This document shows, piece after piece, positions 15,699 to 24,508 of a DNA stretch of 64,000 bases. Source of the DNA: Chthoniobacter flavus Ellin428 (GTDB lineage Bacteria > Verrucomicrobiota > Verrucomicrobiia > Chthoniobacterales > Chthoniobacteraceae); the NCBI RefSeq assembly GCF_000173075.1, contig NZ_ABVL01000004.1, forward strand, positions 1-64,000, written 5' to 3'. Every line of letters starts with the position of its first letter. Within the stretch, counting starts at the first letter, position 1. The notes beneath the pieces were generated by a model. The model ran no database searches. It was not told where the DNA came from and worked only from the letters and a program-made list of their open reading frames with translations. The translations under genes and the position numbers were made by a program.

Positions 15699-18044
15699 AT
15701 GTCGCCCATTCTCGCGACAGGCGGCAAACGACTCGTGCGCGTAAATTTGCGCAAACCCCCACCCACGAACCTCCCCCATACGCTTCCTCCTCCTGTGGCC
15801 AACAACACCAACGTTGACGAACTGCTGATCCAGAACTGTTCCGATTGTGGAGCGCCTGTGGATGTTACTAATGTCGAACCCCTGTCCGCAGTGGTGTGCC
15901 CCGTCTGTGGTGCCCCCGCGACGGTGAGCTCGATGATCGACCATTTTCAACTCGTCGACATGCTCGGTCACGGTGGCATGGGCGCGGTTTACAAGGCGTA
16001 CGATACCTCGCTGGGGCGCATGGTGGCGCTGAAGCTCTTGCGCAAAAGCAGCGGCACCGCAGAGCAGATCCAACAACTGGAGACGGAAGCGGCGATTACC
16101 GCGTCGATCAATCATCCGCACGTCGTGCGGGTATTCAGCACGGGGATGGATCACGGCCGTTTCTACATCGCCATGGAGTTGGTAGAGAAGGGCCCGCTGG
16201 ACAAGCTGATCGAATTGCAGGGACGCGTGGCCGAAGCACAGGCGCTGGAGGTGGGCATGCAGATCGCCAGTGGGTTACACGCGGCGCAGGAGGCCGGTCT
16301 AATTCACCGCGACATCAAGCCGGGCAACATTCTTTTCGCGGATGCGCATACGGCAAAGATCGTGGACTTCGGGCTGGCGATTTTCGCTGAAGATGAGGCG
16401 AAAGTGCGCGGGGAAATCTGGGGTACACCCTACTACGTCGCCCCCGAGAAGCTCGACCAAAAGCCCGAAGACTTCCGCAGCGATATCTATTCGCTTGGCG
16501 CCACGCTTTTCCATGCGCTCGCGGGGCGGCCGCCATTCGAGGCGGAGAATGCGTCGATGGTGGCGTTGAAGCACTTGAAGAGCCAGGCGGTGAGCTTGCA
16601 GACCTTCGCTCCGCAGGTCTCGAGCAACACCAACTACGTCATCAACCGGATGCTGAGCAAGGATCCCGATCAGCGGTACCAAAGCTACGGGGAACTCATC
16701 GAGCACTTCGAATACGCCTTGAATGAGTTGCAGGCCGGTCGTGGCAGGGTGCAGGAAAAGCGTGTGGTGCTGGAGTCCGAGCGAGAGAAAAAGGCGATGG
16801 GTTGGCTGACGTTTGCGATGATCGTGTTCGTGCTGCTGATCGGAACGGGCGTGCTTCTCCGAAATCGGATTCTCTCCGGCCCGTCGGAAGAGGAAGCGAA
16901 AAAGGGGAGCGCGCTCGTAGCCGACGGTGTGGACAAGCTGGTGGGAGCCAAATCGACGGACGCGGTGACATCACTGGCGGCATTGGCCGCGCAAAAGCCC
17001 GAGCAACCCTGGCTGAACTGGGCGGATATGTTGACCGGCCTCGCGCAGTTCATGGCCGGGAATCGTCCGGAGGGCATCGCTGCCTTTCAGCGGGTGGAGC
17101 AACGCGGTCCGTATTCGAAGAAAGACGCGGACAAAGGGTTGGCTGACTTTTTCGTCGAGACCGCCCAGCAGATGACGAGCGAGCATGTCATCGATCCGAA
17201 GACGACGAATCGGTCGGGGGGAGTAGGGCAGGCCGCGTTTCTGTTTTATGGAATGAAGGATTGGCAAGCTGGCGCTATCGATGAGGCGGCGGACTTCTTT
17301 CGGCGTTTTCGCCAGGCGGAATTCTCCGGGCCCGATGCGTGGTTGGATAGCCTCAAGCCGTTGGCGACCGATTACGTGGTCGATTACACCGCATATCAAA
17401 TGGCGTCGGACGCCTGGAAGACGGCGAAAACGCCCGACCAAAAGCGCAATGCGGTAAAGGCGCTTAAGGCGGTGCGAGGCAGGCTTGCCGGGAAAGCGCA
17501 GGAACTGGCCGTGAGCGCTGCGACCGATGCGACCAGACTCGAGAAAGAACGTGCGGTGCTGCTGGTCCAAGGCAGGATCCCGGACGATCGCTATAAGCTG
17601 ACGAATCGCAAGACGGGCAAGGCCATTGACGTGGAAGGGCGTTCGCACGACGACGGCCACAAGGTGCTTCTCTGGGGCTACACCAATGGCGGCAACCAGC
17701 AGTGGCACATTATCCCCCAAGACAACGGCTCCTACATGCTGGTAAATATTGAAAGCGGAAAGGCGCTTAGCCTGCCGACCAATCCCAACGCGTTGAATCC
17801 GCGCTCCATCCCCACGCCCAAGCCGGTGACCGACGATGGCACGCAGGCGCAGCAGTCCAACGTCAACAAAAGCGCGGCCTGGCAGCAGTGGAAGATCGAG
17901 AAAGTGGACAACAACTATTTCAAGCTGATTTCGCAACATGACGGCAAGGCGCTGACGGCCAAAGCTCCGGGCAACGGCGCCGCACTCATCCAGACCCCGA
18001 TCAGTGCCGTCCAGGAGCAGCAGTGGAAGATAGAGGCACCGTAG
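15699..18044 (+). CDS. Transmembrane Ser/Thr protein kinase with C-terminal ricin-type lectin domain
   Basis: A 781-residue Hanks-type kinase. It has a small zinc ribbon (CSDC 47-50, CPVC 67-70), then the kinase domain: glycine loop GHGGMGAVYKA (90-100), Lys112 in VALKLL, catalytic loop HRDIKPGN (203-210), DFG (223-225) and VAPE (247-250). A transmembrane helix at about 368-388 (LTFAMIVFVLLIGTGVLL) places the kinase in the cytoplasm and about 390 residues outside. The outer part has a helical region, then from about 628 a ricin-B/beta-trefoil region (YKLTNRKTGKAIDVEG, QQWHI, QQWKIE twice). Lectin ligand binding outside may be relayed to the kinase. The N-terminal start is uncertain; a GTG at 15795 is an alternative. 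Its neighbours are the polysaccharide locus and a two-component system. Confidence 0.9.
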   Translation: MSPILATGGKRLVRVNLRKPPPTNLPHTLPPPVANNTNVDELLIQNCSDCGAPVDVTNVEPLSAVVCPVCGAPATVSSMIDHFQLVDMLGHGGMGAVYKAYDTSLGRMVALKLLRKSSGTAEQIQQLETEAAITASINHPHVVRVFSTGMDHGRFYIAMELVEKGPLDKLIELQGRVAEAQALEVGMQIASGLHAAQEAGLIHRDIKPGNILFADAHTAKIVDFGLAIFAEDEAKVRGEIWGTPYYVAPEKLDQKPEDFRSDIYSLGATLFHALAGRPPFEAENASMVALKHLKSQAVSLQTFAPQVSSNTNYVINRMLSKDPDQRYQSYGELIEHFEYALNELQAGRGRVQEKRVVLESEREKKAMGWLTFAMIVFVLLIGTGVLLRNRILSGPSEEEAKKGSALVADGVDKLVGAKSTDAVTSLAALAAQKPEQPWLNWADMLTGLAQFMAGNRPEGIAAFQRVEQRGPYSKKDADKGLADFFVETAQQMTSEHVIDPKTTNRSGGVGQAAFLFYGMKDWQAGAIDEAADFFRRFRQAEFSGPDAWLDSLKPLATDYVVDYTAYQMASDAWKTAKTPDQKRNAVKALKAVRGRLAGKAQELAVSAATDATRLEKERAVLLVQGRIPDDRYKLTNRKTGKAIDVEGRSHDDGHKVLLWGYTNGGNQQWHIIPQDNGSYMLVNIESGKALSLPTNPNALNPRSIPTPKPVTDDGTQAQQSNVNKSAAWQQWKIEKVDNNYFKLISQHDGKALTAKAPGNGAALIQTPISAVQEQQWKIEAP

Positions 18045-18160
18045 GCTAAGTGCACGGATGGAAGGCCACAAAAGGCACAAAAAGCACAGAGGCCGATTTT
18101 TGCCACGGGCTAATGTTTCACCCAATCGGTGTCGGGTTGAATGAGGCAGCAGTAGCGTCG

Positions 18161-18185
18161 TGTCATGTAGCGAGAACTCGCTACA
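18161..18185. repeat. TGTAGCGA palindrome family, copy 4
   Basis: This copy starts TGTCATGTAGCGA and ends ACTCGCTACA, in the gap between the Ser/Thr kinase and the histidine kinase, 40 bases before the latter's start. A short run of AAAGGCACAAAAAGCAC-type low-complexity sequence lies just upstream at about 18070-18095. Confidence 0.8.
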
Positions 18186-18224
18186 AAAACCGCCCTTGTA
18201 TGCGATAGGATAACGTCTTGCCTA

Positions 18225-20282
18225 TTGCTGATGCTGTTTCCCCTCCGTCATCTGCTGGTCGCCTTCTGCGCTTTTGGAACCGGCGCGCTCGCGGCGGAGC
18301 CGATTCGATTGGAGCCGGTGGAAGCGACCACTGCGGCCGATGCGCGGTTTGCAGAGGCGGTCGATGGAGTGGAGACCGCGGATAACGGCTGGATGGTCCC
18401 GCAGTCCACGCCGCAAAGCGGTGTCTTTCGCTGTGTTCCGCCGATGGCAGCAGGGCGGGTCCGGTTCTCGTTGGTCTTCGGCAGCGGTCAAAAAGACTCC
18501 TGCTTTGGCGAGTTCTCGATTTCGGTGACGACCGACCGCAATCCTTCGTTGGCAGGTCACTGGCAATTGGTCTTCCCAACCTCTTTTAGTGCCAATCAAG
18601 GCTGGCTCGACCGGGCCTACCCGCACCTCCATTTCGTGGATCATCCTGGCAAGACGACAGCGCGGGTCGGGGGGATCCTGCCAGACGATGGCGTGACCGG
18701 AATTCGCGTCGAGGTGTGGCCATCACCGATGGGCCCGGCCAGCAATGCGATTCTAACCGAACTGCGCATGGAACGAATGCCGTTCGGGACCACCAACATC
18801 GCCTTGGGGTGTCCGGTGACGGCCAGTCACGCACTTCCGGAGAAACAGTACGCCGAATCCCTCACCGATGGACTGATCGGCAGTTACGCCCATCCCGCGA
18901 ATTCCAGGCTCGGGCGGGATTTTTATTTCGAAATCGATCTGCGTCGAACTCGCGATCTCGATCACATCTCTCTCCGCGGCCGTGCGCAAAGCGGGACCGG
19001 TGGCCAGTTCACTCATTTGCATCTGCAGCTTTTCGACGAGGAACCGGAGTCGGACGCGGGGCCCGTGTGGGAGGGAAAGGTCCGGGAGACCGCGCCCGAA
19101 GCGGAGCCGGGGACGGCGGCCGTGGTGCGCAGTGCGGATGGCCAGGGGACATTTCGTGGCCGCTATTTGCGAATTTTCAGCACGAGCGTGGCGCCCTATT
19201 CGCCGCAAATCGCGGAGGTGGAGGTGTACGAATCCCTAGTTCCTTCCGGTGTTCAGGTGCGGTCCAATGACCGTCTGGTGACGGGCCTGCCGGCGGTGCG
19301 CATCCCGGCCGGCGCAAACTGGCTCGCTTTCACCCTCGAAGAGCCGCCCTTGCGCGACGGTATGACACTCGGAAAGCGGTTGCGGATCGTTGGTGGACCC
19401 GACGGGTGGATCGCGCCGAATTGGCACGGGGCGGTCGAAACCCGTGGGCTGCCCCCGGGGGAATATCTTATCGAGGCGCAACTGCGGCACAGCGATTTCG
19501 AGTGGAATAGCGCCTCCTTGCGCATCCCGCTCATCGTCCTCGCGCCGTGGTGGAAAAATCCCTGGGCACAATTGACCGTGGCGCTGGCCGCCGTGGCCAG
19601 CGCCGCGCTGCTGGCCTGGCACATTGCCCGTCGCCGTGTCGCCTGGCAATTGGCGGAGTTGGAGCGAAGCCAGGAGCTTTCTCAGGAACGCCGCCGCATC
19701 GCCCGCGACATGCACGACGTGGTCGGCGCCCGGTTGACACAACTCACCGTGATGCACGAGCTCTTCGCCGCGCAGGAAACGCTGTCCTGGAAAACTCGCG
19801 AACGACTCGAGGAGTTGACCACCACGGCGCGCGACGCGGTCGGCGCGCTCGACGAAGCTGTCTGGGCCATTAACCCGCGAAACGACACGCTGCAAAATAT
19901 CGCGGACTACCTTTGCCACGCGGCCAGCAGTTATCTTTCTCCACTCGATATCCGCCTCCGGCAGCACGCGCCGGAGGCGTGGCCGGAGCGCGAGGTCGGG
20001 GCGCAAAAGAGGCACCAGCTTCTGCTCGCCTTCAAGGAAGCATTGCAAAACATTGTCAAGCATGCGGGCGCCAACCTCGTGACCCTCACCCTCCGTTTTG
20101 AAGATCCCGTGATGGTCATCTGCCTCGATGACAATGGCTGCGGGTTACCGCCGGATGCCGCCGGACCGGAAAAAGACGGCCTCGAAAACATGCGCACCCG
20201 CCTCGCTGCAGTGGGCGGAAGCTGTGTCGCGCAAACTCGGGCCGAAGGCGGCACGAGAGTCGAATTTCGTCTGCCGGTTTAA
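18225..20282 (+). CDS. Sensor histidine kinase, NarL/LiaS type, with discoidin-like sensor domain
   Basis: A 685-residue membrane sensor kinase. A signal/anchor peptide (residues 1-24) is followed by a large extracytoplasmic part with a discoidin (F5/8 type C)-like domain from NIALGCPVTASHALP (about 193) to AEVEVYE (about 343), then a Y_Y_Y-like beta domain. One transmembrane helix follows (AQLTVALAAVASAALLAW, about 446-463). The cytoplasmic part is a HisKA_3 dimerisation domain with His497 in ARDMHDVVGARL and a HATPase domain (KEALQNIVKHA, DDNGCGLPPD, GLENMRTRL). The likely partner is the response regulator 13 bases downstream. The discoidin-like domain suggests a carbohydrate cue, fitting the preceding lyase locus; that is inference. 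Confidence 0.9.
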   Translation: MLMLFPLRHLLVAFCAFGTGALAAEPIRLEPVEATTAADARFAEAVDGVETADNGWMVPQSTPQSGVFRCVPPMAAGRVRFSLVFGSGQKDSCFGEFSISVTTDRNPSLAGHWQLVFPTSFSANQGWLDRAYPHLHFVDHPGKTTARVGGILPDDGVTGIRVEVWPSPMGPASNAILTELRMERMPFGTTNIALGCPVTASHALPEKQYAESLTDGLIGSYAHPANSRLGRDFYFEIDLRRTRDLDHISLRGRAQSGTGGQFTHLHLQLFDEEPESDAGPVWEGKVRETAPEAEPGTAAVVRSADGQGTFRGRYLRIFSTSVAPYSPQIAEVEVYESLVPSGVQVRSNDRLVTGLPAVRIPAGANWLAFTLEEPPLRDGMTLGKRLRIVGGPDGWIAPNWHGAVETRGLPPGEYLIEAQLRHSDFEWNSASLRIPLIVLAPWWKNPWAQLTVALAAVASAALLAWHIARRRVAWQLAELERSQELSQERRRIARDMHDVVGARLTQLTVMHELFAAQETLSWKTRERLEELTTTARDAVGALDEAVWAINPRNDTLQNIADYLCHAASSYLSPLDIRLRQHAPEAWPEREVGAQKRHQLLLAFKEALQNIVKHAGANLVTLTLRFEDPVMVICLDDNGCGLPPDAAGPEKDGLENMRTRLAAVGGSCVAQTRAEGGTRVEFRLPV

Positions 20283-20295
20283 GCCCTCCCTGATC

Positions 20296-20937
20296 ATGTC
20301 CATCCGCATTGCCCTCGTCGAAGACGACCAACCGTTTGCGCGCACCCTGCAACGTTACTTTGCGCTGACTTCCGCCGTCACGTGCGACGTCGTCTTTCCC
20401 AATGCGGAAGAAGCTTTGCGGAAAATTCCCAAGCTCGCCCCTGAGCTTTTGTTGGTGGACATCAATCTGCCGAAAATGAACGGCATCGAGTTCGTCGGAC
20501 AGATCGTGCAGCGCTGCCCGGGCATGCTCTGCCTGATGCTGACGATGTACGAAGAAAGCCCGCTCATCTTCGAGGCGCTCAAGGCGGGGGCCTGCGGCTA
20601 TCTGCTCAAGCGCACGCCACCGCAGGAAATCGTGACCGCGATCGAAGAGGCGAAGGCCGGTGGTTCGCCGATGACGCCGCAGATTGCCCGGCATGTCGTC
20701 AACTTCTTTCAAAAGCAGCCAGTGCCTCCGCCGGCCGCGCCGGTCGAGGCGGGGCTCGCGGGCCGCGAAGTGGAAGTGCTCGGTCTTCTCGCGCAGGGCT
20801 ACCTCTACAAGGAGATCGGCGAAAGCCTTGGAATATCCACGCACACGGTGAACAGCCACATCCGGCGCATTTACGAGAAGTTGCACGTCCGTTCGCGGAG
20901 CCAGGCGGTGGCGAAGTATCGCGGGCTAATCGAATAG
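20296..20937 (+). CDS. Response regulator, NarL/FixJ family
   Basis: A 213-residue regulator. The receiver domain has the acidic pair EDD (9-11), phospho-acceptor Asp55 in LLLVDINLPKMNG, and the switch residues LTMYE and YLLKR. A LuxR-type helix-turn-helix follows (LAGREVEVLGLLAQGYLYKE, STHTVNSHIRRIYEKL). The start at 20296 was chosen because the receiver begins at MSIRIALVEDD; the frame is open further upstream but there it lies within the kinase gene. It forms a pair with the upstream kinase. Targets are unknown; the PEP-CTERM gene downstream is the nearest candidate. Confidence 0.93.
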   Translation: MSIRIALVEDDQPFARTLQRYFALTSAVTCDVVFPNAEEALRKIPKLAPELLLVDINLPKMNGIEFVGQIVQRCPGMLCLMLTMYEESPLIFEALKAGACGYLLKRTPPQEIVTAIEEAKAGGSPMTPQIARHVVNFFQKQPVPPPAAPVEAGLAGREVEVLGLLAQGYLYKEIGESLGISTHTVNSHIRRIYEKLHVRSRSQAVAKYRGLIE

Positions 20938-20952
20938 GTTAAATTCGGGGGT

Positions 20953-20978
20953 ATGTAGCGAATTCTCGCTACATGACG
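20953..20978. repeat. TGTAGCGA palindrome family, copy 5
   Basis: The two halves ATGTAGCGAA and TTCTCGCTACATGAC form a palindrome immediately after the response regulator stop and upstream of the PEP-CTERM gene. It is the most complete copy, extending the arms with ATG/CAT. Confidence 0.8.
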
Positions 20979-21114
20979 GGATCGCGCACAGACGGCATTC
21001 TCCCGCCGCACTGAGACGCGCCCGCTTGGACGCCGACGTGCGTCGTTCCTTCACCATCCAACCCCCTTGAAGCGCTCACCCCACTGCCATTCGTTCCGCA
21101 ACTGCTTGAAGATC

Positions 21115-24100
21115 ATGAAAACTCCCGGTGCTCGCAGACTTCTCATTACGTCGATTCTCACGGTGCCGATCTGGGTCGCGGCGGTCGCCGCGCTGAACTT
21201 CGGGGCCGAGGCCGCGACGACCCTCACTTGGGATAGCAACACCGGGACTTCCGGCGCGCAGGATGGCAGTGGCACATGGAATGCCGGTGGCACGACGTGG
21301 TGGAATGGCACAACCGATGTCGCGACCGCCAGCGATCTCACCACGAACATCGCCTTGTTTGGCAATGCCGGGACTCTCTCCAGTGTCGCCACTGTCAACG
21401 TGGGCACGCAGAGCATCAATGGCCTCCTATTTGGCGCGACCACGACGAACGGCTATACGCTGACCAATACCGCGGCCAGCACCCTCACCATCGGCAACGG
21501 AGGGATCACGATGAACAGTGGGGCGCAGGCGACCACGGTGGGTGATCCCACCAATCTCTCAATTGCCTTGGGCGCCGCCCAGACGTGGACGAACAACAGC
21601 GGCAATTTGTTGATGGTGGGCGGTAACGTGACCAACAGCACTTTCTTGCTGACGATTGCGGGCAGCGGTGCAGTCAGCATCTCCGGAAATATCGGCAGCG
21701 GCACCGGGGGATTGACCCAGAAAGGCACGGGGACCACGACCCTCTCCGGTGCGAATACCTACACCGGCGCCACCACGGTCAACGCCGGTACCCTCCAGGT
21801 TGGGAACGGCACTTCGGGGAGCATTGCCAGCACCTCGCCCCTGGCCTTGGGCGGTGGCACGTTCTCCGTTCTCGGCAATACCACGGGGACAACCAGTCAG
21901 ACGGTGGCCAGCCTCGCGGTCAACGCGGGCGCGTCGGCCATCGTCGTCAATGCCAACGGCGGCAGCGGCACGACCCTGAATGTCAAAGCCATCGCGCGCT
22001 CTGTCGGCGGGACCATCGATTTCAGCGGCACCGGCGGCACGATTACCTCCACCGCCAATACCACCGGCGGCATCCTCGGTGGGTATGCCACCTTTAACGG
22101 CAATACCTGGGCGGTGGCCAACGGCGCAAGCGCCATCACCGGTCTCGCCTCCTACGTTAACGATACCTGGGCCTCCGGAAACAATACCACGGTCACTCTG
22201 GCCTCGAATACCGCCTACAACAACGTCACGACCAACAGCCTTCGCTTCAATGCCAACGCGGCGAGCACGGTGACACTCAGTGGAACCAATGTCATCACCA
22301 CGGGCGGTATCCTCGTCACGAGCGCGGTGGGCAGTGGCAACCTTTCCACGATCACCGGCGGCACGCTGGAAGGAGCCTCGGGCAAGGATTTGGTGGCCAT
22401 CGTCAATAATGCCGGAGGCCTCAGCATCGGATCGATCATCGCCAATAACACCACGGCTACCGGCCTCACCGTGAGCGGCCCGGGAACATTGACCCTCACC
22501 GCCGCCAACACCTTTACCGGTGCCACCACAGTCAATGGCACGCTCAACCTTTCCAATACCCTGGCCCTGCAAAACAGTACGCTATCTGTGGGCGCAGCGG
22601 GCAGCGTCGTCTTCGACTCCTCTGTCAGCACTCATGCTTTCACGGTAGCTGGCCTTGGGGGTGGCAATATCAACCTGATGGACAACGCAGGGACCCCCAA
22701 CGCCGTCGCTCTGACGGTGGGTGCCAACAACGTCAACTCGAGCTCGTCCGGCGTGATCAGCGGGGGCGGCAGCCTGATTAAGACCGGCACTGGCACGCTG
22801 ACGCTCAGCGGGGCGAATACTTTCACAGGCGGTATCACGGTCAGCGGTGGCCTCCTGTCCAATGGTTCAGGCGCCGCCACCACCAACAGTCTCGGCACTG
22901 GGCCCATCACCGTCCAGAACGGGGGAACGCTCAATTTCAATTCGTCGCGCAGTCTGCCGGTGCTTGGGGCGCTCACGATCAATGGTGCCGGTGCCAGCGG
23001 GCAGCCTGGGGCTCTGGTTGCCGGTGGCGGTCTCTCATTTGCCAGTTTTAGTTTCACGTCGATTACCCTCGGGTCCGATTCGACGATCGGGGCGTACTCC
23101 AACGGCAACGGTGTGACCGTTGGCGGAACGGTCAACCTCGGGGCCTTCACCCTCACTCTCAATCCGAATGCTTTTGCTGGCGCCATTTCGCTCCCCGGCG
23201 TCATTTCCGGAACGGGTGGTCTGACCCTGAATGGCAGCGGCGACGCGACGCATCTCGCGAGCACCGCGACCGCGACCTTGTCCGGTGCCAACAACTACAC
23301 CGGAGCGACCACGGTTACTGTGGGTACGCTCGTGGCGGGGAAGGCGACGGTCGGCGGAGCCTCGCCCATCTCCGGGGCCTTTGGCGTGAATTCGACGACC
23401 ACCGTGAACACGGGCGCGACCCTCGATCTTCACGGCTTCGTTGAAACTCTTGGTTCCATCAGTGGCGGCGGCACGATCACCAGCGCCGCTGCGGGAACGC
23501 CCACCCTGACGATCGGCGGGGACAACACCAGCCCGACTTTCTCGGGTGTCATCCAGAACGGTACCGCGACCAGCGTCGCACTGACCAAGATCGGTAGCGG
23601 CACCCAGACCCTCTCGGGCGCCAATACTTACACCGGTGCGACCACCGTCAGCGCGGGAACCCTCGTGGTTAGCGGTTCGCTCAATGGCACCGCCAATGTG
23701 AACGTGGCCTCCGGCGCGACGCTCGCTTCGGGTGCGACGGGATCGATCACCGCCGCGACCGCGGGCAATATCATTGTCAACGGCACGCTGGCGCCGGGCG
23801 GTCTCGGCTCCGTGGGCACCTTGACCCTGGCGCTCGGCGCGGGCTCACTGAGCTTCGCTTCGGGTTCGACACTGGCCCTGGACATCAGCGGCACGAACTC
23901 CGGCGAGGTCGCCTTTTCCTCGACCGGTGACTGGCTGCTCGGCAGCGACAACCTGACGCTCAGCCTCAGCGGACTCACTCCTGCCGACTACGGGAACACT
24001 TACACCGTCTTCCACAACGTCACGACCAGTGGCTTCAACCTCGCCGGCATCACCGGTTACGATACGGCCGACTACCTCGCCAATTTCAATCAGGTGGGCA

Positions 24101-24216
24101 GCGACTATCAGCTTTCCTTCACGGCCATTCCCGAGCCGAGTGCGTTTGCATCGCTCTTTGGCGGACTCGGACTTTTGGTGGCCTGGCGTCGCCGCAACCG
24201 TCAGCGCCGTGCGTAA
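21115..24216 (+). CDS. PEP-CTERM surface protein with autotransporter-type beta-strand repeats
   Basis: A 1,033-residue exported protein rich in Gly, Thr, Ser and Asn and poor in charged residues. The start at 21115 gives a signal peptide (MKTPGARRLLITSILTVPIW, cleavage near AEAA-TTL). The body is a long beta-helix with at least five PATR-type units resembling TLSGANTYTGATTVNAGTL, at about 21720-21800, 22480-22560, 22780-22860, 23270-23340 and 23590-23670. The C-terminus is a PEP-CTERM sorting signal: IPEPSAF, a hydrophobic helix and RRRNRQRR. In that system the signal is recognised by an exosortase, none of which lies in this window. No beta-barrel autotransporter translocator is present despite the repeats. 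The Verru_Chthon cassette follows on the same strand. Confidence 0.9.
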   Translation: MKTPGARRLLITSILTVPIWVAAVAALNFGAEAATTLTWDSNTGTSGAQDGSGTWNAGGTTWWNGTTDVATASDLTTNIALFGNAGTLSSVATVNVGTQSINGLLFGATTTNGYTLTNTAASTLTIGNGGITMNSGAQATTVGDPTNLSIALGAAQTWTNNSGNLLMVGGNVTNSTFLLTIAGSGAVSISGNIGSGTGGLTQKGTGTTTLSGANTYTGATTVNAGTLQVGNGTSGSIASTSPLALGGGTFSVLGNTTGTTSQTVASLAVNAGASAIVVNANGGSGTTLNVKAIARSVGGTIDFSGTGGTITSTANTTGGILGGYATFNGNTWAVANGASAITGLASYVNDTWASGNNTTVTLASNTAYNNVTTNSLRFNANAASTVTLSGTNVITTGGILVTSAVGSGNLSTITGGTLEGASGKDLVAIVNNAGGLSIGSIIANNTTATGLTVSGPGTLTLTAANTFTGATTVNGTLNLSNTLALQNSTLSVGAAGSVVFDSSVSTHAFTVAGLGGGNINLMDNAGTPNAVALTVGANNVNSSSSGVISGGGSLIKTGTGTLTLSGANTFTGGITVSGGLLSNGSGAATTNSLGTGPITVQNGGTLNFNSSRSLPVLGALTINGAGASGQPGALVAGGGLSFASFSFTSITLGSDSTIGAYSNGNGVTVGGTVNLGAFTLTLNPNAFAGAISLPGVISGTGGLTLNGSGDATHLASTATATLSGANNYTGATTVTVGTLVAGKATVGGASPISGAFGVNSTTTVNTGATLDLHGFVETLGSISGGGTITSAAAGTPTLTIGGDNTSPTFSGVIQNGTATSVALTKIGSGTQTLSGANTYTGATTVSAGTLVVSGSLNGTANVNVASGATLASGATGSITAATAGNIIVNGTLAPGGLGSVGTLTLALGAGSLSFASGSTLALDISGTNSGEVAFSSTGDWLLGSDNLTLSLSGLTPADYGNTYTVFHNVTTSGFNLAGITGYDTADYLANFNQVGSDYQLSFTAIPEPSAFASLFGGLGLLVAWRRRNRQRRA

Positions 24217-24228
24217 AAGCTTTTCAAA

Positions 24229-24255
24229 TTTGGCGCGCTAAACGGGGGCGCCAAA
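24229..24255. terminator. Hairpin after the PEP-CTERM gene, possible terminator
   Basis: TTTGGCGC and GCGCCAAA form an 8-bp stem starting 12 bases after the stop codon. An A-run follows on the plus strand instead of a T-run, so intrinsic termination is doubtful in this direction. Confidence 0.35.
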
Positions 24256-24425
24256 AACACAGAACGGCAGTGCATCGGCGAAGTCGTTTTCGCCGGTGCG
24301 CGGTCTTCATAACCAAACCGGTAGCGGAGCCATTCTAGGGGAGTGGCTCCGCCGCCCATCCTTTCCGCAGAAGAACCACACAACCGGAGACTGCCGGACC
24401 ATGAACGACCTGTTCGCAATGCTAC

Positions 24426-24450
24426 CTAGCGAATTCTCGTCACATGACGA
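24426..24450. repeat. TGTAGCGA palindrome family, copy 6 (variant)
   Basis: CTAGCGAATTCTCGTCACATGACGA shares the right half TCGTCACATGAC with copy 3. It lies upstream of the cassette A start chosen here, so it is intergenic. It would be coding only if an upstream start were used. Confidence 0.7.
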
Positions 24451-24494
24451 ATCACTCGCGAAGAAGAATGCTGGGCAGAGCGAACGCTCTCTCC

Positions 24495-24500
24495 GAGGTG
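24495..24500 (+). promoter_or_regulatory. Ribosome binding site of cassette gene A
   Basis: GAGGTG stands 8 bases before ATG 24509. It decides the start of a frame that is open for another 213 bases upstream, where a palindrome copy would otherwise be translated. Confidence 0.7.
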
Positions 24501-24508
24501 ACTCCCCC

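Noticed and set aside
24296..24508. Upstream extension of cassette gene A
   Set aside because: It contains a palindrome copy; the ATG at 24509 has a well-placed GAGGTG and a prepilin-like start.
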